Shown piece after piece: positions 34,019 to 43,547 of a DNA stretch of 64,000 nt. The stretch lies in assembly GCF_001625215.2 (NCBI RefSeq), contig NC_030387.2, positions 10,258,501 through 10,322,500 on the forward strand. The letters are read 5' to 3'. The position numbers and the translations under genes were made by a program. Source of the stretch: Daucus carota subsp. sativus. Lineage: Eukaryota > Streptophyta > Magnoliopsida > Apiales > Apiaceae. Numbering within the stretch: the stretch's first letter is position 1; each line of letters opens with the position of its first letter. The notes beneath the pieces were generated by a model, which searched no databases, was not told the origin of the DNA, and saw only the letters and a program-made list of their open reading frames with translations.

Positions 34019-35532
34019 GCAGCCACTGCTCTAGCTCTGTAGTAATTCATGACCTCCACAGCTTCATCAGTGCTGGGCAAAATATTCTTAACAACATCGT
34101 TAGAAATAAATTTGTCCACCCATCTAACCAGTCCTGGAATTTTAGTTTCGTCAAGCAGCTTCACATTTGCCATTACCTCTCTTGCTTTAATCCAATTCAC
34201 CATGGTTCCAATAACAATGTCAAGAAAACCGATTTCATCTCCGCCAAAATAAGCCTTCCCTTTGCTTATTTGAACAAATGCCTCATCCAATAGCACCAGC
34301 CCTTCTACTGCCCGCGCCACGGCTGCCTCCTTGGCTTCTCCTTCTGCGGTACTAATCTCCCTCCACATTGGAATCCACTGCAATGGAAAATGGTCTAAGC
34401 TGACAAAAAAGAAAGGCTAATAGACGTGTTTGCGTGAATATTTAAATTTCTAGAATCTCGTACTTTAAAGTTAACGGAAATTAGCACAAACATAAAAGTT
34501 AATATTCCTTCCGTTTTTGAATTTTTGTCTTTTGATTTTTTAGCACACATTTTAAAGTGAAATGTTATTTTCGAGTAAATCCTTCTGTGAATAAAAGTAT
34601 TGATATACTACCTCCATTCCAAAATAATAGTCGCTTTGACTTTGTGCACGTATTTTGAGGTGTAAAAAAAACATATTTCTACACATTTTTTTTGAAATTT
34701 TCTTTTTCTGAATAAAAGTTTAACATCTCTATTTTTATTTAGAAAAAGAAAATTTCAAAAATAATATGTAGAAGTATGTTTTTTTTGCACCTCAAAATAC
34801 GTGCACAAAGTCAAAGCGACTATTATTTTGGAATGGAGGGAGTAATATTTATATCTGGAAACAAATTTTTTAATAATATTTTAACTATACGATCAAAGCA
34901 CTTTAATATGTGTCAAAAAGTCAAAAGGCAGATATCTATGAACATAGAGAGTATGAAATAAAGGCCCTGTTTGGATTGTGGAAGCAGAAGCTTCCAGCTT
35001 CTGCTTTTCTTGACCCGTTTGCGTAAAGAAGTAGAAGCACTTTTAAGAAACTGAGAATGCTAGCTTCTCTCTCAGAGCTTCTACTTATTTTCCAAACACT
35101 TTATTCATTTATTTACTTCTCACTTCTACTCCACTTTTTAATTTAAGTAAGAAGTCACTTCTTTAAAGCTAACCTAAACGGCCCCAAAGATGCTGAGGAG
35201 ACTGAATTTACCTTTTCATCGAAATATGCAGCCCAAAATCGAGCAACAGCCCGATCATACGGATCACAAGGGAGAAGAGAGTAGCCATTACGAGTCCAGG
35301 TGTCGTCGATGTATTGAACAATAACAAGGGATTCGCAAATGCACTTACCGTCGTGGATCAGAACAGGCACTTTCTTGTTAACAGGGTTGGATTTGAGGAG
35401 AAGATCACTTTTGGAGAATAGATTCTCCTTGATGAACTCGAAATCGACGGATTTTAAATTGAGAGCTATTTGAACCCGGTTCACGTATGTGCTATATGTT
35501 GTGCCCACAACTTGTACACCACTCGAAACCAT
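33892..35532 (-). CDS. GSTU: Tau-class GST, array copy 5, with transposon-coded C terminus
   Basis: Fifth tau GST. Exon 1 is 35212-35532 (GTAAAT donor); exon 2 starts at 34377 (GCAG acceptor) with WIPMWREIS. All of the GST fold is intact: Ser14, [30 protein letters not shown]. The Pro after the catalytic Ser, present in the five sisters, is Thr here (STYVNRV). The last GST residues are RARAVAA, and there the hAT element at 33210-34018 begins. Translation runs on through it for 41 basic, Lys/Pro-rich residues to a stop at 33892, giving 268 residues instead of about 229. The old end (Ala, Lys, TAA at 33192-33194) is still visible beyond the element. The extra tail follows the last helix, so the enzyme may still fold; altered stability, or a changed polyadenylation site, is equally possible. 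Confidence 0.88.
34608..34842. mobile_element. Foldback Stowaway MITE in intron of GST copy 5
   Basis: A 235-bp near-perfect palindrome: the left half (CCAAAATAATAGTCGCTTTG and onward) is matched by its inverse in the right half down to a short centre. TA flanks both ends. Transcribed, it would form a long hairpin within the intron. Confidence 0.88.
34963..35185. mobile_element. MITE in intron of GST copy 5, 'GGCCCTGTTTGG' family
   Basis: Ends GGCCCTGTTTGGATT and, read inward from the right, GGGGCCGTTTAGGTT are imperfect inverted repeats flanked by AAA. The interior has GAAGCAGAAGCTTCCAGCTT. It ends 27 bp from the exon 1 donor. Confidence 0.6.
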
Positions 35533-35608
35533 GATGAGTTGAGTATATTAAGTGAAACTTTATAATTTGAATGATATTAAATTGATGAGAAATTAAAGTG
35601 GCATCCAC

Positions 35609-35616
35609 TACTTATA
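35609..35616 (-). promoter_or_regulatory. TATA-like box of GST copy 5 at a MITE border
   Basis: TATAAGTA on the minus strand, about 80 bp upstream of the ATG, the spacing seen in the sisters. Its first TA is the target-site TA of the MITE at 35617-35867, so everything upstream of the TATA box is now transposon sequence. Confidence 0.5.
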
Positions 35617-35867
35617 CTCCCTCCGTCCCCCTGAGTTGTATACATTGGGGGACGGGGACGCGACACGGATTTTAATGCTCCTGTAAAGTGTAGTTGTGTA
35701 ATTTATTTTTAAAATTTTCTTTTTCTGAATTAAAGTTTGGATGTTATATTTTTATTCAGAAAAAGAAAATCTCAAAAATAAGTTACGGAACTATATTTTA
35801 TAAGAGCATTGAAATGCGTGTCGAGCAGTTGAAAGGAAACGTATACAATTAAATGAGACAGAGGGAA
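35617..35867. mobile_element. Stowaway MITE in the core promoter of GST copy 5
   Basis: Left end CTCCCTCCGTCCCC after TA; right end AGACAGAGGGAA before TA. The interior is a foldback around CTTTTTCTGAAT / ATTCAGAAAAAG. It belongs with 7487-7722 and 20463-20640. Confidence 0.8.
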
Positions 35868-35869
35868 TA

Positions 35870-37147
35870 TTAGTTATGCATGAAAATGGCTCTCGGGCTC
35901 GGACCTAATGCGCGAAGATGATAATATTAATTATTATATCAGGCGAAAGTAAAATTGTTAACTACACTATGATGTATGTGATGACTCAAGTCGTGTCTTT
36001 CCTGCCAACCGCGAAGGCAGGAATTTCATCCAGCGAGCCGATATCCTCATTCCTCGCCCTCAGATACATAAAGATAATAAGCATTATCACATTGAATAAA
36101 TCATATTTTATGAAGATCTGACTCTAAGTAAGATATTAAAATTTCATAAAATGATGATTATTTACTTACGAATATAATGAATTAAAAAAATAATATGTAT
36201 ATGAGTTGGGATCGAATATGAATATGGATCATATTCGGGTATTCGGGTAGAATTATATAATGAAAAATTATATGAGACCTAATCTGAGTGGGTATACGAG
36301 TGCTCATATCCAGGATTATATATTATCCGAGCTTAATTTTTCCGCCAGATTTGGATCGTTTTCAAAACGAATATGAAACATGTATCATATTTTCGAGTCG
36401 GATATAAAATCGATACACCGGATAGTCTCTGGTTATGAACTCAGCAATGACATAATGTTTTTTGCTATATCACGAGTGATGACTGATGACATTAGTTATT
36501 AGTGCCATTGCCATACTCCGGATAAAATTACCAGGTTTTGCCAATATTTTACTAGCATTTTGCTTTAACGCGAATACCATTTTGCTTGCGGATAATCGAG
36601 AATACCATTTTTATAGAATATCCTCGTATAAGTATCACTGAAATGAGCATAGGGTGTGAATTATTATTTTTTGTTTTCTAAAAGGTTTTTTTTTTTTTTT
36701 TTTTTGAAAATTCTAAAAGGATTGTTAAAATTCCCGGAATAAGTATATTCTAAAAATTTCATTTTTTTACTATTCTCAAATACGTATACCGCCTCTTTAT
36801 CCACACATCACTACTCATCTTATATACTCATTGTATGGTCCTTTTAAATTGGATTATAAACAGCAGTGGAATATGTTTACAATATGGAAACACGAGCAGG
36901 GTCTCTGGTTGGCCGCTAGCCTATAATCTGATACTCACACTCGGATCCCTACTCGAACCATATATGTCTGTTATGCAGAAATACCACCTTAGTCAGAAAG
37001 AGTTTCGACACAAGCCGTCCAAGACCTCCAATCGTAATTTTGGATATAGCCTCCCCCACATCATACAACTGCAGCATGCAACCTCAGGATCAACTTCTTA
37101 ATCATCAGCTCAGCATGCAACCTCAGGATCAATTTCTTAACCATCGG
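35870..37147. other. Intergenic, possible retroelement internal DNA at the right
   Basis: No supported gene. At 36200-36420 there are dispersed TATTCGGGT/ATATCC motifs as in the hAT subterminal repeats, without clear ends. From about 36830 the sequence is more GC-rich and open on the plus strand (36835-37101, no recognised domain) and should be the internal part of the element whose LTR starts at 37161. GCATGCAACCTCAGGATCAA is directly repeated at about 37074 and 37113. Confidence 0.4.
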
Positions 37148-37292
37148 TTCGGATACCACTTGTTGGGCCGCGCAACATCCGTTAACTCCGCATTAGTATG
37201 ATAACCGTGGCCAAGCCTGCACGGATTTTTTTTCGGACTCCTCCCAAAAGGCATCATACTCATGAAATTGTTTGGCTGCTTATAAAGACAAA

Positions 37293-40200
37293 GGGTTAAT
37301 TATCAAGTTGGTCACTGAAGTGGGCTTAATGTATCAAGTTGGTCACTGAACTCAAAACGGTATCAAGATGGTCACTAAAGTCACTATAAATATCAAACAA
37401 GTACCTTGAAATATGAGTTCAAGTAGTAAAAATATTATTTATAAAGTTTTACACATTATTTTTAAATGTTAGCACAACCAACTAAAAGGTTATGATTTCT
37501 AGTATTTAAAATAATATATTTATATTTTATCAAGTTTATTTATTATTTATATTGTAACGACCACAAATTTCAAGTAAATGAATAAAAAAAAATATATTTA
37601 ATTTTATGCATATAAAATTTATTATTATCTAAATAAATTGTGAGTTTAATATATATATAAAAATGTTGGTACGTAAAATATTTGATGATGGTACGAGTTT
37701 GATAATTTATTTTGGTGCTGGCCAGTAGCTTAATCTATTCGGCGATATTAAATTTAGGAATCCGTTACATGAATGAACTAGTAGACGCGAATAGTTGAAT
37801 TATTCTACGACTCGGAAATAAATGTTACGGGATGGCTAGAATAATTATTTAATTGTTAATATTCTATAAATCGCGAAGTATTTAGAAACGGTGAGAACAA
37901 TTATTTAGTTAACAATTTTATATAATATTCAAATATTTAAATAGTAGCATTAATTAAATCGGAACCGAAAATATTCGGGAATAAAACGATCAAAATAACG
38001 CATTCTTCGAGTCGTTACTTGTGGAGCAAGAAAAAATAAAAAAATAATAATAAAAAATAATAAAAAAATATATATGTACTTGGTGACCAAGTAAACTTGG
38101 GGCCCAAGTATTAATTAAGAGCTAATTAAACTATTATTAGTAGTTAATTATGATTAAAATGTTAGTATAAAAACCGAGAAGATGCATTCATCATTTCTTT
38201 TACAAAAAAATTAAGAAGTTTGGGTGTAGCAGATTTAGATAAAAATCAAGCCGGAGGAATTTAGCAGGTCAGGAGAAAGTTAACTACAAGAATCAATAGC
38301 ACAAGGTATCTATTTATACACTTTCTTCTCCTTAAATAAGTTGGTTAATTTTCTTTTAAATGGTGAAAATTGCCGGTGGACCATTTTCCCTTTCTTTTTC
38401 CCTGTAATAAACTAGATTCTACTTTCAAGTGTTAAAGTCTAAGCAGACATATTTGGTGAGGTTCTGTAATTCTCCAATATATATATTAAGGCTAAAGTCA
38501 GGTTTTATATAATTGGGGATTTTGGTTTAATGGTGGACAATTGAATAATTGGGACTGTTGAAACTTGTATTGGTTTGAATTGGGTTTGCAAAAATGGAAT
38601 AACGGAGGAAAGGAGGGAGCAAAGAGGCCAGAATGGTAAACTCAAAAGCTGAGAATTTCTTAAAACAATTATACTAATAATAATATTAATGATGATAATA
38701 TTAAGATACAATAATAATAATAATAATAGAAAATAAGAATAAAACAATAGAATTGGTGAAGTAGTTCTGAGTGGGATTTAGAAATTAAACATAATAGTTT
38801 AAAATTATTTAAGTGGTGAATGTTGGAGATTAAAGAATTAATTTAGTTATCATAAATCAACGGAATTTCCATTGAATTGGGATTGAGAGGATAATAGTAC
38901 ATTAAGTTTGTTTATTAAAAATGATGTTTATTATCAAGCAAGCAAGAATCTGCCGAATTTTTAAAATAAGATAGAACCTCGAGTTAGGTGGGATATCGTC
39001 GACTATTTATTGGGAGTATTATAGACATGCTTAAATTTAACAAATAACAAATAGAAATAGAAATAGAACACATAAAGGAAAAGGAGTTGATTAGTTAACC
39101 ATATATATAAATATATAAATCACTCGGGACTAAAAGTTGTGTGAGATTAAATATGATTAAGTAATTTATTGAAAATCTCCTGAGATCATTATTACTAAAT
39201 TTTCTATTATGTGACGTAGAATATTAATTCTTGGAAAAGGCGAAGCCAGTTATATATTAAACACTCGGAAATAATAATCAAGCTAAGGACGACAGGCAAG
39301 TTCACTATCCTTGTCTCGACGTGAAATTTTTCGTGTCTATTTCATAATTTTGTGATAAGTGTTGATTGTGAAAATATTTCATTTCGTACCATTGTGAATT
39401 GAGAAAATGTCTCCGTTTCATTTTGAAGTCTTTAAAGATATTGTGCACATATGATCACTTTCTATAATTCGAGCCCTCCCATTGTTCGGGAATGAGCTAG
39501 TCCTATAACGATAATATTCAGAATCTTTGAAACTCGAAGTGAATACATGGCAGCGATGATCTCACCACAATTAACTTACTCCCTTTTTGGAGATCATCTT
39601 ATTCTTTGGAATTTAATTCTTTTAATTATTTCTTCACTTCTACCTTCGGGTAATCTTTGTTGAAAGGGTGCATTGTTCGCACTTCTTTGGTAGAGATGAG
39701 GTTTGTGAGAATTTCCTTGTATTCGGAGGAATCTGTTCAAGCTGGTCAACACGAATTTATTAAATTCGTGGTAGAGTTGAATTTACTATCTGGTAAGGCA
39801 GATAGTTTAGGGTTACAAATGTTAACCCTTATGCTAGCAAATGAGAGTGGTAGGTGGGTCTTGTGCAGTTACGATCAGACTGCAAAGGTCACACAGGAGA
39901 ACGGTATTCACGAAATGGTGCTGATCGAGCCATGTAGTGTTACCGAAAGGTGGAAGACCAGCGTTTTCTTTATTTGAACTTGTGTTGTCATTTGACGGTA
40001 GCTGCTTTGTTGCTTTGACTTGAATTGTTTTCAATGCCTTACGTGCATATTCTGTTGATTGTTATTTTGTTCTATGTGGACTTGCTGAGCAATTTGATTG
40101 CTCATTCTTGCATCCATTTTATTCTTTTTGAGCAGTAAATAGTGAGTATGGCACAACTCAAGAGAACCGCCCGGAAATGGGTTTTTGGCAAAGGCAGGGA

Positions 40201-40755
40201 AAAGGCGCATCACCCAAGCTGAGACTGCTAGACTACACTGCTTGTTAGTACGAGCTATAGTTATTATAATGGTCTAAAATCAGACTTCCCTTTATGTAAT
40301 AAAGTTAGACTCGGTAGTAATGTTGTAAGACAAGCGATCCTGGACTTGTGGGGCAAGAGTTGGATTATGTAATATTAATATGTAATTCAAGTGTTGTTTT
40401 GAGCCAGATGTTTAGTGGCGGATCAGATCTGCGGGATGTGGATCTGGGGGCGTCACAGATATTTTATTTTATAGTTATTTTTTTGTTTTAGTTAAAAATA
40501 AATAATAAATAAACTTAATAAAATCTAAATATATTATCATAAATATTAGAAGTCATAACCTTTTACTTGGTTTTGGTAATATTCAAAAATAATATGTAAA
40601 AATTTATAAATAATACTTTTACTGCTTCAACTTATATTTCAAGGTACTTGTTTGATATTTATGGTCACTTCAGTGACCATCTTGATACCGTTTTGAGTTC
40701 AGTGACCAATTTGATACATTAAGCCCACTTCAGTGACCAAATAGATAATTAACCC
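37293..40755. mobile_element. Mutator-like element with about 240-bp TIRs and 10-bp TSD
   Basis: Ends GGGTTAATTATC continue into long inverted repeats (37293-37540 against 40516-40755) with high identity, for example GTCACTGAAGTGGGCTTAAT and AACTCAAAACGGTATCAAGA in both. The flanking direct repeat TAAAGACAAA (37283-37292 and 40756-40765) is in the 9-11 bp range typical of MULEs. Without the nested solo LTR the element is about 560 bp and almost all TIR, so a MULE-derived MITE. Confidence 0.88.
37553..40457 (+). mobile_element. Nested solo LTR, probably Ty3/Gypsy (Tekay-like)
   Basis: A 2.9-kb stretch starting TGTAACGACC and ending GGGGGCGTCACA lies in the centre of the MULE. Its flanks TATAT and GATAT agree in four of five bases. 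TGTAACG starts and GGGGCGTCACA ends are usual in Tekay/Del-type chromovirus LTRs. A TATA signal (GTATAAAAACC) stands at about 38165. A frame of 106 codons at 39657-39977 has no known domain. No gag-pol is present, so this is a solo LTR. Confidence 0.7.
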
Positions 40756-40837
40756 TAAAGACAAATCGTCTTTATCTTTCCGATGCGAGACTTGGGTTGA
40801 GACCTACTCAACAGTTACAATAGAGATAAAGTATGTA

Positions 40838-40990
40838 CTTATCGAAGTACTGAACAATAACAAAGGACTCACAGTTGGCTTATTGTTTTAAATAAGAACA
40901 GGTAATTTCTTGTATACAGGATTACATCGAATGAGTAGTTCAATTTCTGGATTCATACTTCAAAATGCAAGCTCAAATATATTAATAGCG
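40838..40990 (-). pseudogene. Tau GST exon 1 relic
   Basis: On the minus strand, the segment coding for PVLI-, ESFVIVQY- and SNPV-like residues of GST exon 1 can be aligned with the sisters (for example plus-strand GTACTGAACAATAACAAAGG against GTACTGAACAATAACAAGGG in copy 6). It carries stops and deletions and has no catalytic end, no ATG and no exon 2. It is cut on its right by divergence and on its left by the TRIM-like LTR. A seventh, dead member of the array. Confidence 0.8.
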
Positions 40991-41110
40991 ACTATGGCCT
41001 TAAAAATGTGAAATCCACTCTGCAACTTTCCGATAAAGAAGGTTACAATAATAAATATGATTATTATTGTTGTTATTCGCACAACACAATGGCAAATCGA
41101 AAATGCAACA

Positions 41111-42004
41111 TCAAGCTGGTTTCTGCGGAGCTCTCATTTTGGCCATAAGCACCTTGGAGAACTCATACAACTTGTCGGTTTCAGGCATGACATCCTTGAC
41201 AGCAGCATCTGCGCAGAAGTTCTCGGCCCACTTGACGAGTCCAGGACTATAGGCTTCATCAATCAGTTTCACCTTGTGCGCCTTCTCTGTAACTCTAAGC
41301 CATCCCAAGAAGCATCCCAGTGCAATGTCAAGGAACCCGATTTTCTCCCCTCCGAAAAACATCTTGCCTTTGCTGCATTTTGTGTAGGCATCTTCCAGCA
41401 AAACCAGTCCTTCTTGGACTAGCTTTATTGCCGCTTTCTTCTCTTCCTCCCCCCTGGCTCTTGCTATTTTAGACATCGACGGAAACCACTGCACCAGCAA
41501 TTTTGCTAGTTATCAACAGATCATTTTTACACATAATGATTGAACTAATAAAATAAGGAAACTATAAGGCCAAAAGCTACTACAAGCATTTTGTATGTTA
41601 ATTATCAACCAAGTTGTGATACCATGTTAGATGACTAATTGTCGTGTAATCAGAGAAAACCACTAAATGGATATTATAACACAAACCTTTTCGTCAAGGT
41701 AAGCAGCCCAAAAACGGGCTATGGCACGATCATATGGATCAGAAGGCAGAATTGATTCACTTGAAGTCCAAACCTCATCAATGTACTGAACAATAACAAG
41801 GGACTCAGAAATGGCCTTGTCGCCGTGAATTAGGACAGGGATTTTCTTATGAACCGGATTGGATTTGAGAAGAAGCTCACTTTTCGAGCCAAGGTTCTCC
41901 TGCAGGAACTCATAATCGACAGATTTTATATTCAAAGAGATCCTAGCCCTCATCACAAATGGACTTGCCCATGCACCTAAAACTTTCACTTCACTCGAGC
42001 TCAT
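41111..42004 (-). CDS. GSTU: Tau-class glutathione S-transferase, array copy 6
   Basis: Sixth tau GST, 231 residues, the most canonical of the array. Exon 1 is 41687-42004 (donor GTTTGT), exon 2 41111-41488 (acceptor TGCAG), opening with WFPSMSKIARARGEE. Catalytic Ser14 lies in [23 protein letters not shown] and SESLVIVQYID give the glutathione site. The C-terminal domain has KGKMFFGGEKIGFLDIALG and ends MRAPQKPA. Its N terminus (MSSSEVKVLGAWASPF) and exon 2 differ from copies 1-5, so it probably left the common ancestor first. The GCC tRNA-Gly lies 330 bp upstream. Confidence 0.93.
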
Positions 42005-42061
42005 GATATTACTGACAGATGAACAAAACTCAAATGTGTATGACTGACTAGCTATGATAAA

Positions 42062-42070
42062 CTTTTATAC
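42062..42070 (-). promoter_or_regulatory. TATA box of GST copy 6
   Basis: GTATAAAAG on the minus strand about 60 bp upstream of the ATG. Confidence 0.6.
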
Positions 42071-42337
42071 TAAAGGGAAGCTATTGTGTTGTAAATTTTG
42101 CTGGTAAGCAGTTAATTCTGGTAGGTTGGATTCATGAATGAGATAAATGAAAGATCGGCTGTGCATTTAAGTGTGTTGAAGAGCTGTTCTGCACCACTTC
42201 ATGATAATGTACTGTGAATTCTGGGACACTTGATGACTCAGTTGAATGGTAGGTGAATTATGTGGTTGTGTCTTTGTGGCTAGCAGGATTTCTGAGCACA
42301 GGTTGTTGTTAAAATTGGGGGAAATGAGTTCAAAAAA

Positions 42338-42408
42338 TGCACCAGCCGGGAATCGAACCCGGGTCTGTACCGTGGCAGGGTACTATTCTACCACTAGACC
42401 ACTGGTGC
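42338..42408 (-). tRNA. tRNA-Gly (anticodon GCC)
   Basis: A full 71-nt tRNA on the minus strand. The acceptor arms GCACCAG and CTGGTGC pair perfectly and are followed by the discriminator A. The D arm, anticodon loop CCTGCCACG with GCC, and T arm CCGGGTTCGATTCCCGG are all normal, including A and B boxes. A run of six T follows, a Pol III terminator. It has no intron. It should be functional. Confidence 0.95.
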
Positions 42409-42419
42409 TTTGATGTTCC

Positions 42420-43540
42420 AGTTGTCCAAAATAATGTTATTTACTAGCTAAGTTTCTTTATTATACTACAAATGGTAAATGAGCCTTGTTACTTCTCACT
42501 TGAAGAATCCTTCTTCAGCTCTCTATCAAGTCCATACTAATCTCACCATAAATTTTGCATAATATCCTTCTAAGCCAAGAAAACTACCGAGTTCTTTAAC
42601 ACTCGTCAGTACCAGCGAATCTTCCGGGAATCTGTTTCAACCCTTGTAGCAAACTTCAATTGCCAGAAGTAGTTTAGCAAAAAGATAAATAAATTTCCAG
42701 AAGTATTCCCTAACAAAGCAACACTACTAGTCCTTGGCATTTTAAGGAATTTACTGCTAAAATATCAAATACTGCAGCAAGATGGTTCGATACAACTTTC
42801 AAGCAGCCCGTGTACTTCTGGTATCTGATAAAACGAAATCTCGCCTCAAACACACTTCTTCTCATAAAATTTGGACAAACACTTAAAAAAAAAGGTAACT
42901 CAAAAGGTGACTCCGGTTTGATTAGTCCTGAACCTGCCTTTCAGGTTCATTCTGTTGTCATCCTTGATCTCGGTTTATTACTTTCTCTATTAGCGACTTT
43001 TTCTTCTTAATCCAAACTCATTTCCACCATCCATTTCATCCAAAAACCTGCAACCTACCAACTCGTATAATCACCACTATTTTTTTAGGCAAAAACCATA
43101 TTTTCTTGATAAGCTGGCTTATATATCAACTGCCAAAAACCCCACCACTGCAATTGAAAAACGACCGCCCCCAGCCACTAAAATTGTTTATAGAAGACAG
43201 CGCTACATATATCACACGATTATCTTTCATGCCATGTTTTTGATTCAGGTAAGAAGATTGAAATGCAAAGAGACCTATAATTCTAACTTAACCAGCTAAT
43301 CTACAGTGCCATATGTAGCTTCTCAGTCATGATAAAATCTGTTTCATTGATATTGTTTCGTTACAATTTGGCATGAAACCACTGTAATAATGAATTACAC
43401 GAAGAGGTGAATGGAACAGCTCAAATCTGAATATATTTATCTAACTTAACCACATGTATGTCATGTACAAATCTATGACAACAATCTTTTTACCATTGGT
43501 TCCTCTGTAATATTCGTATGTTCAACCTACTGCGTCTGTA
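42420..43540. other. 3' flank of the galactosyltransferase gene
   Basis: No gene or element recognised; part of it will be the 3' untranslated region of the gene at 43548-46158. A 66-codon frame at 42810-43010 looks like chance. Confidence 0.5.
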
Positions 43541-43547
43541 GTTGTCA

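Larger units (their letters stand above)
37148..40813 (-). mobile_element. TRIM-like LTR with adjacent primer-binding site, split by a MULE
   Basis: If the MULE (37293-40755 plus one target copy) is removed, 37161-37292 joins 40766-40813 into a sequence of about 180 bp bounded by TGTTGGG and CTCAACA. It has a TATAA box (CTTATAAA) and a GATGCGAGACTTGGG motif of a type common in short plant LTRs. On the minus strand it is followed directly by AGTGGTATCCGAACC (37145-37160), like the plant initiator-Met tRNA primer-binding site TGGTATCAGAGC. This makes it a 5' LTR on the minus strand. The partner LTR was not found. Confidence 0.5.

Noticed and set aside
37553-40457. 106-codon frame at 39657-39977 as a gene
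   Set aside because: It lies within an LTR and has no recognised domain.
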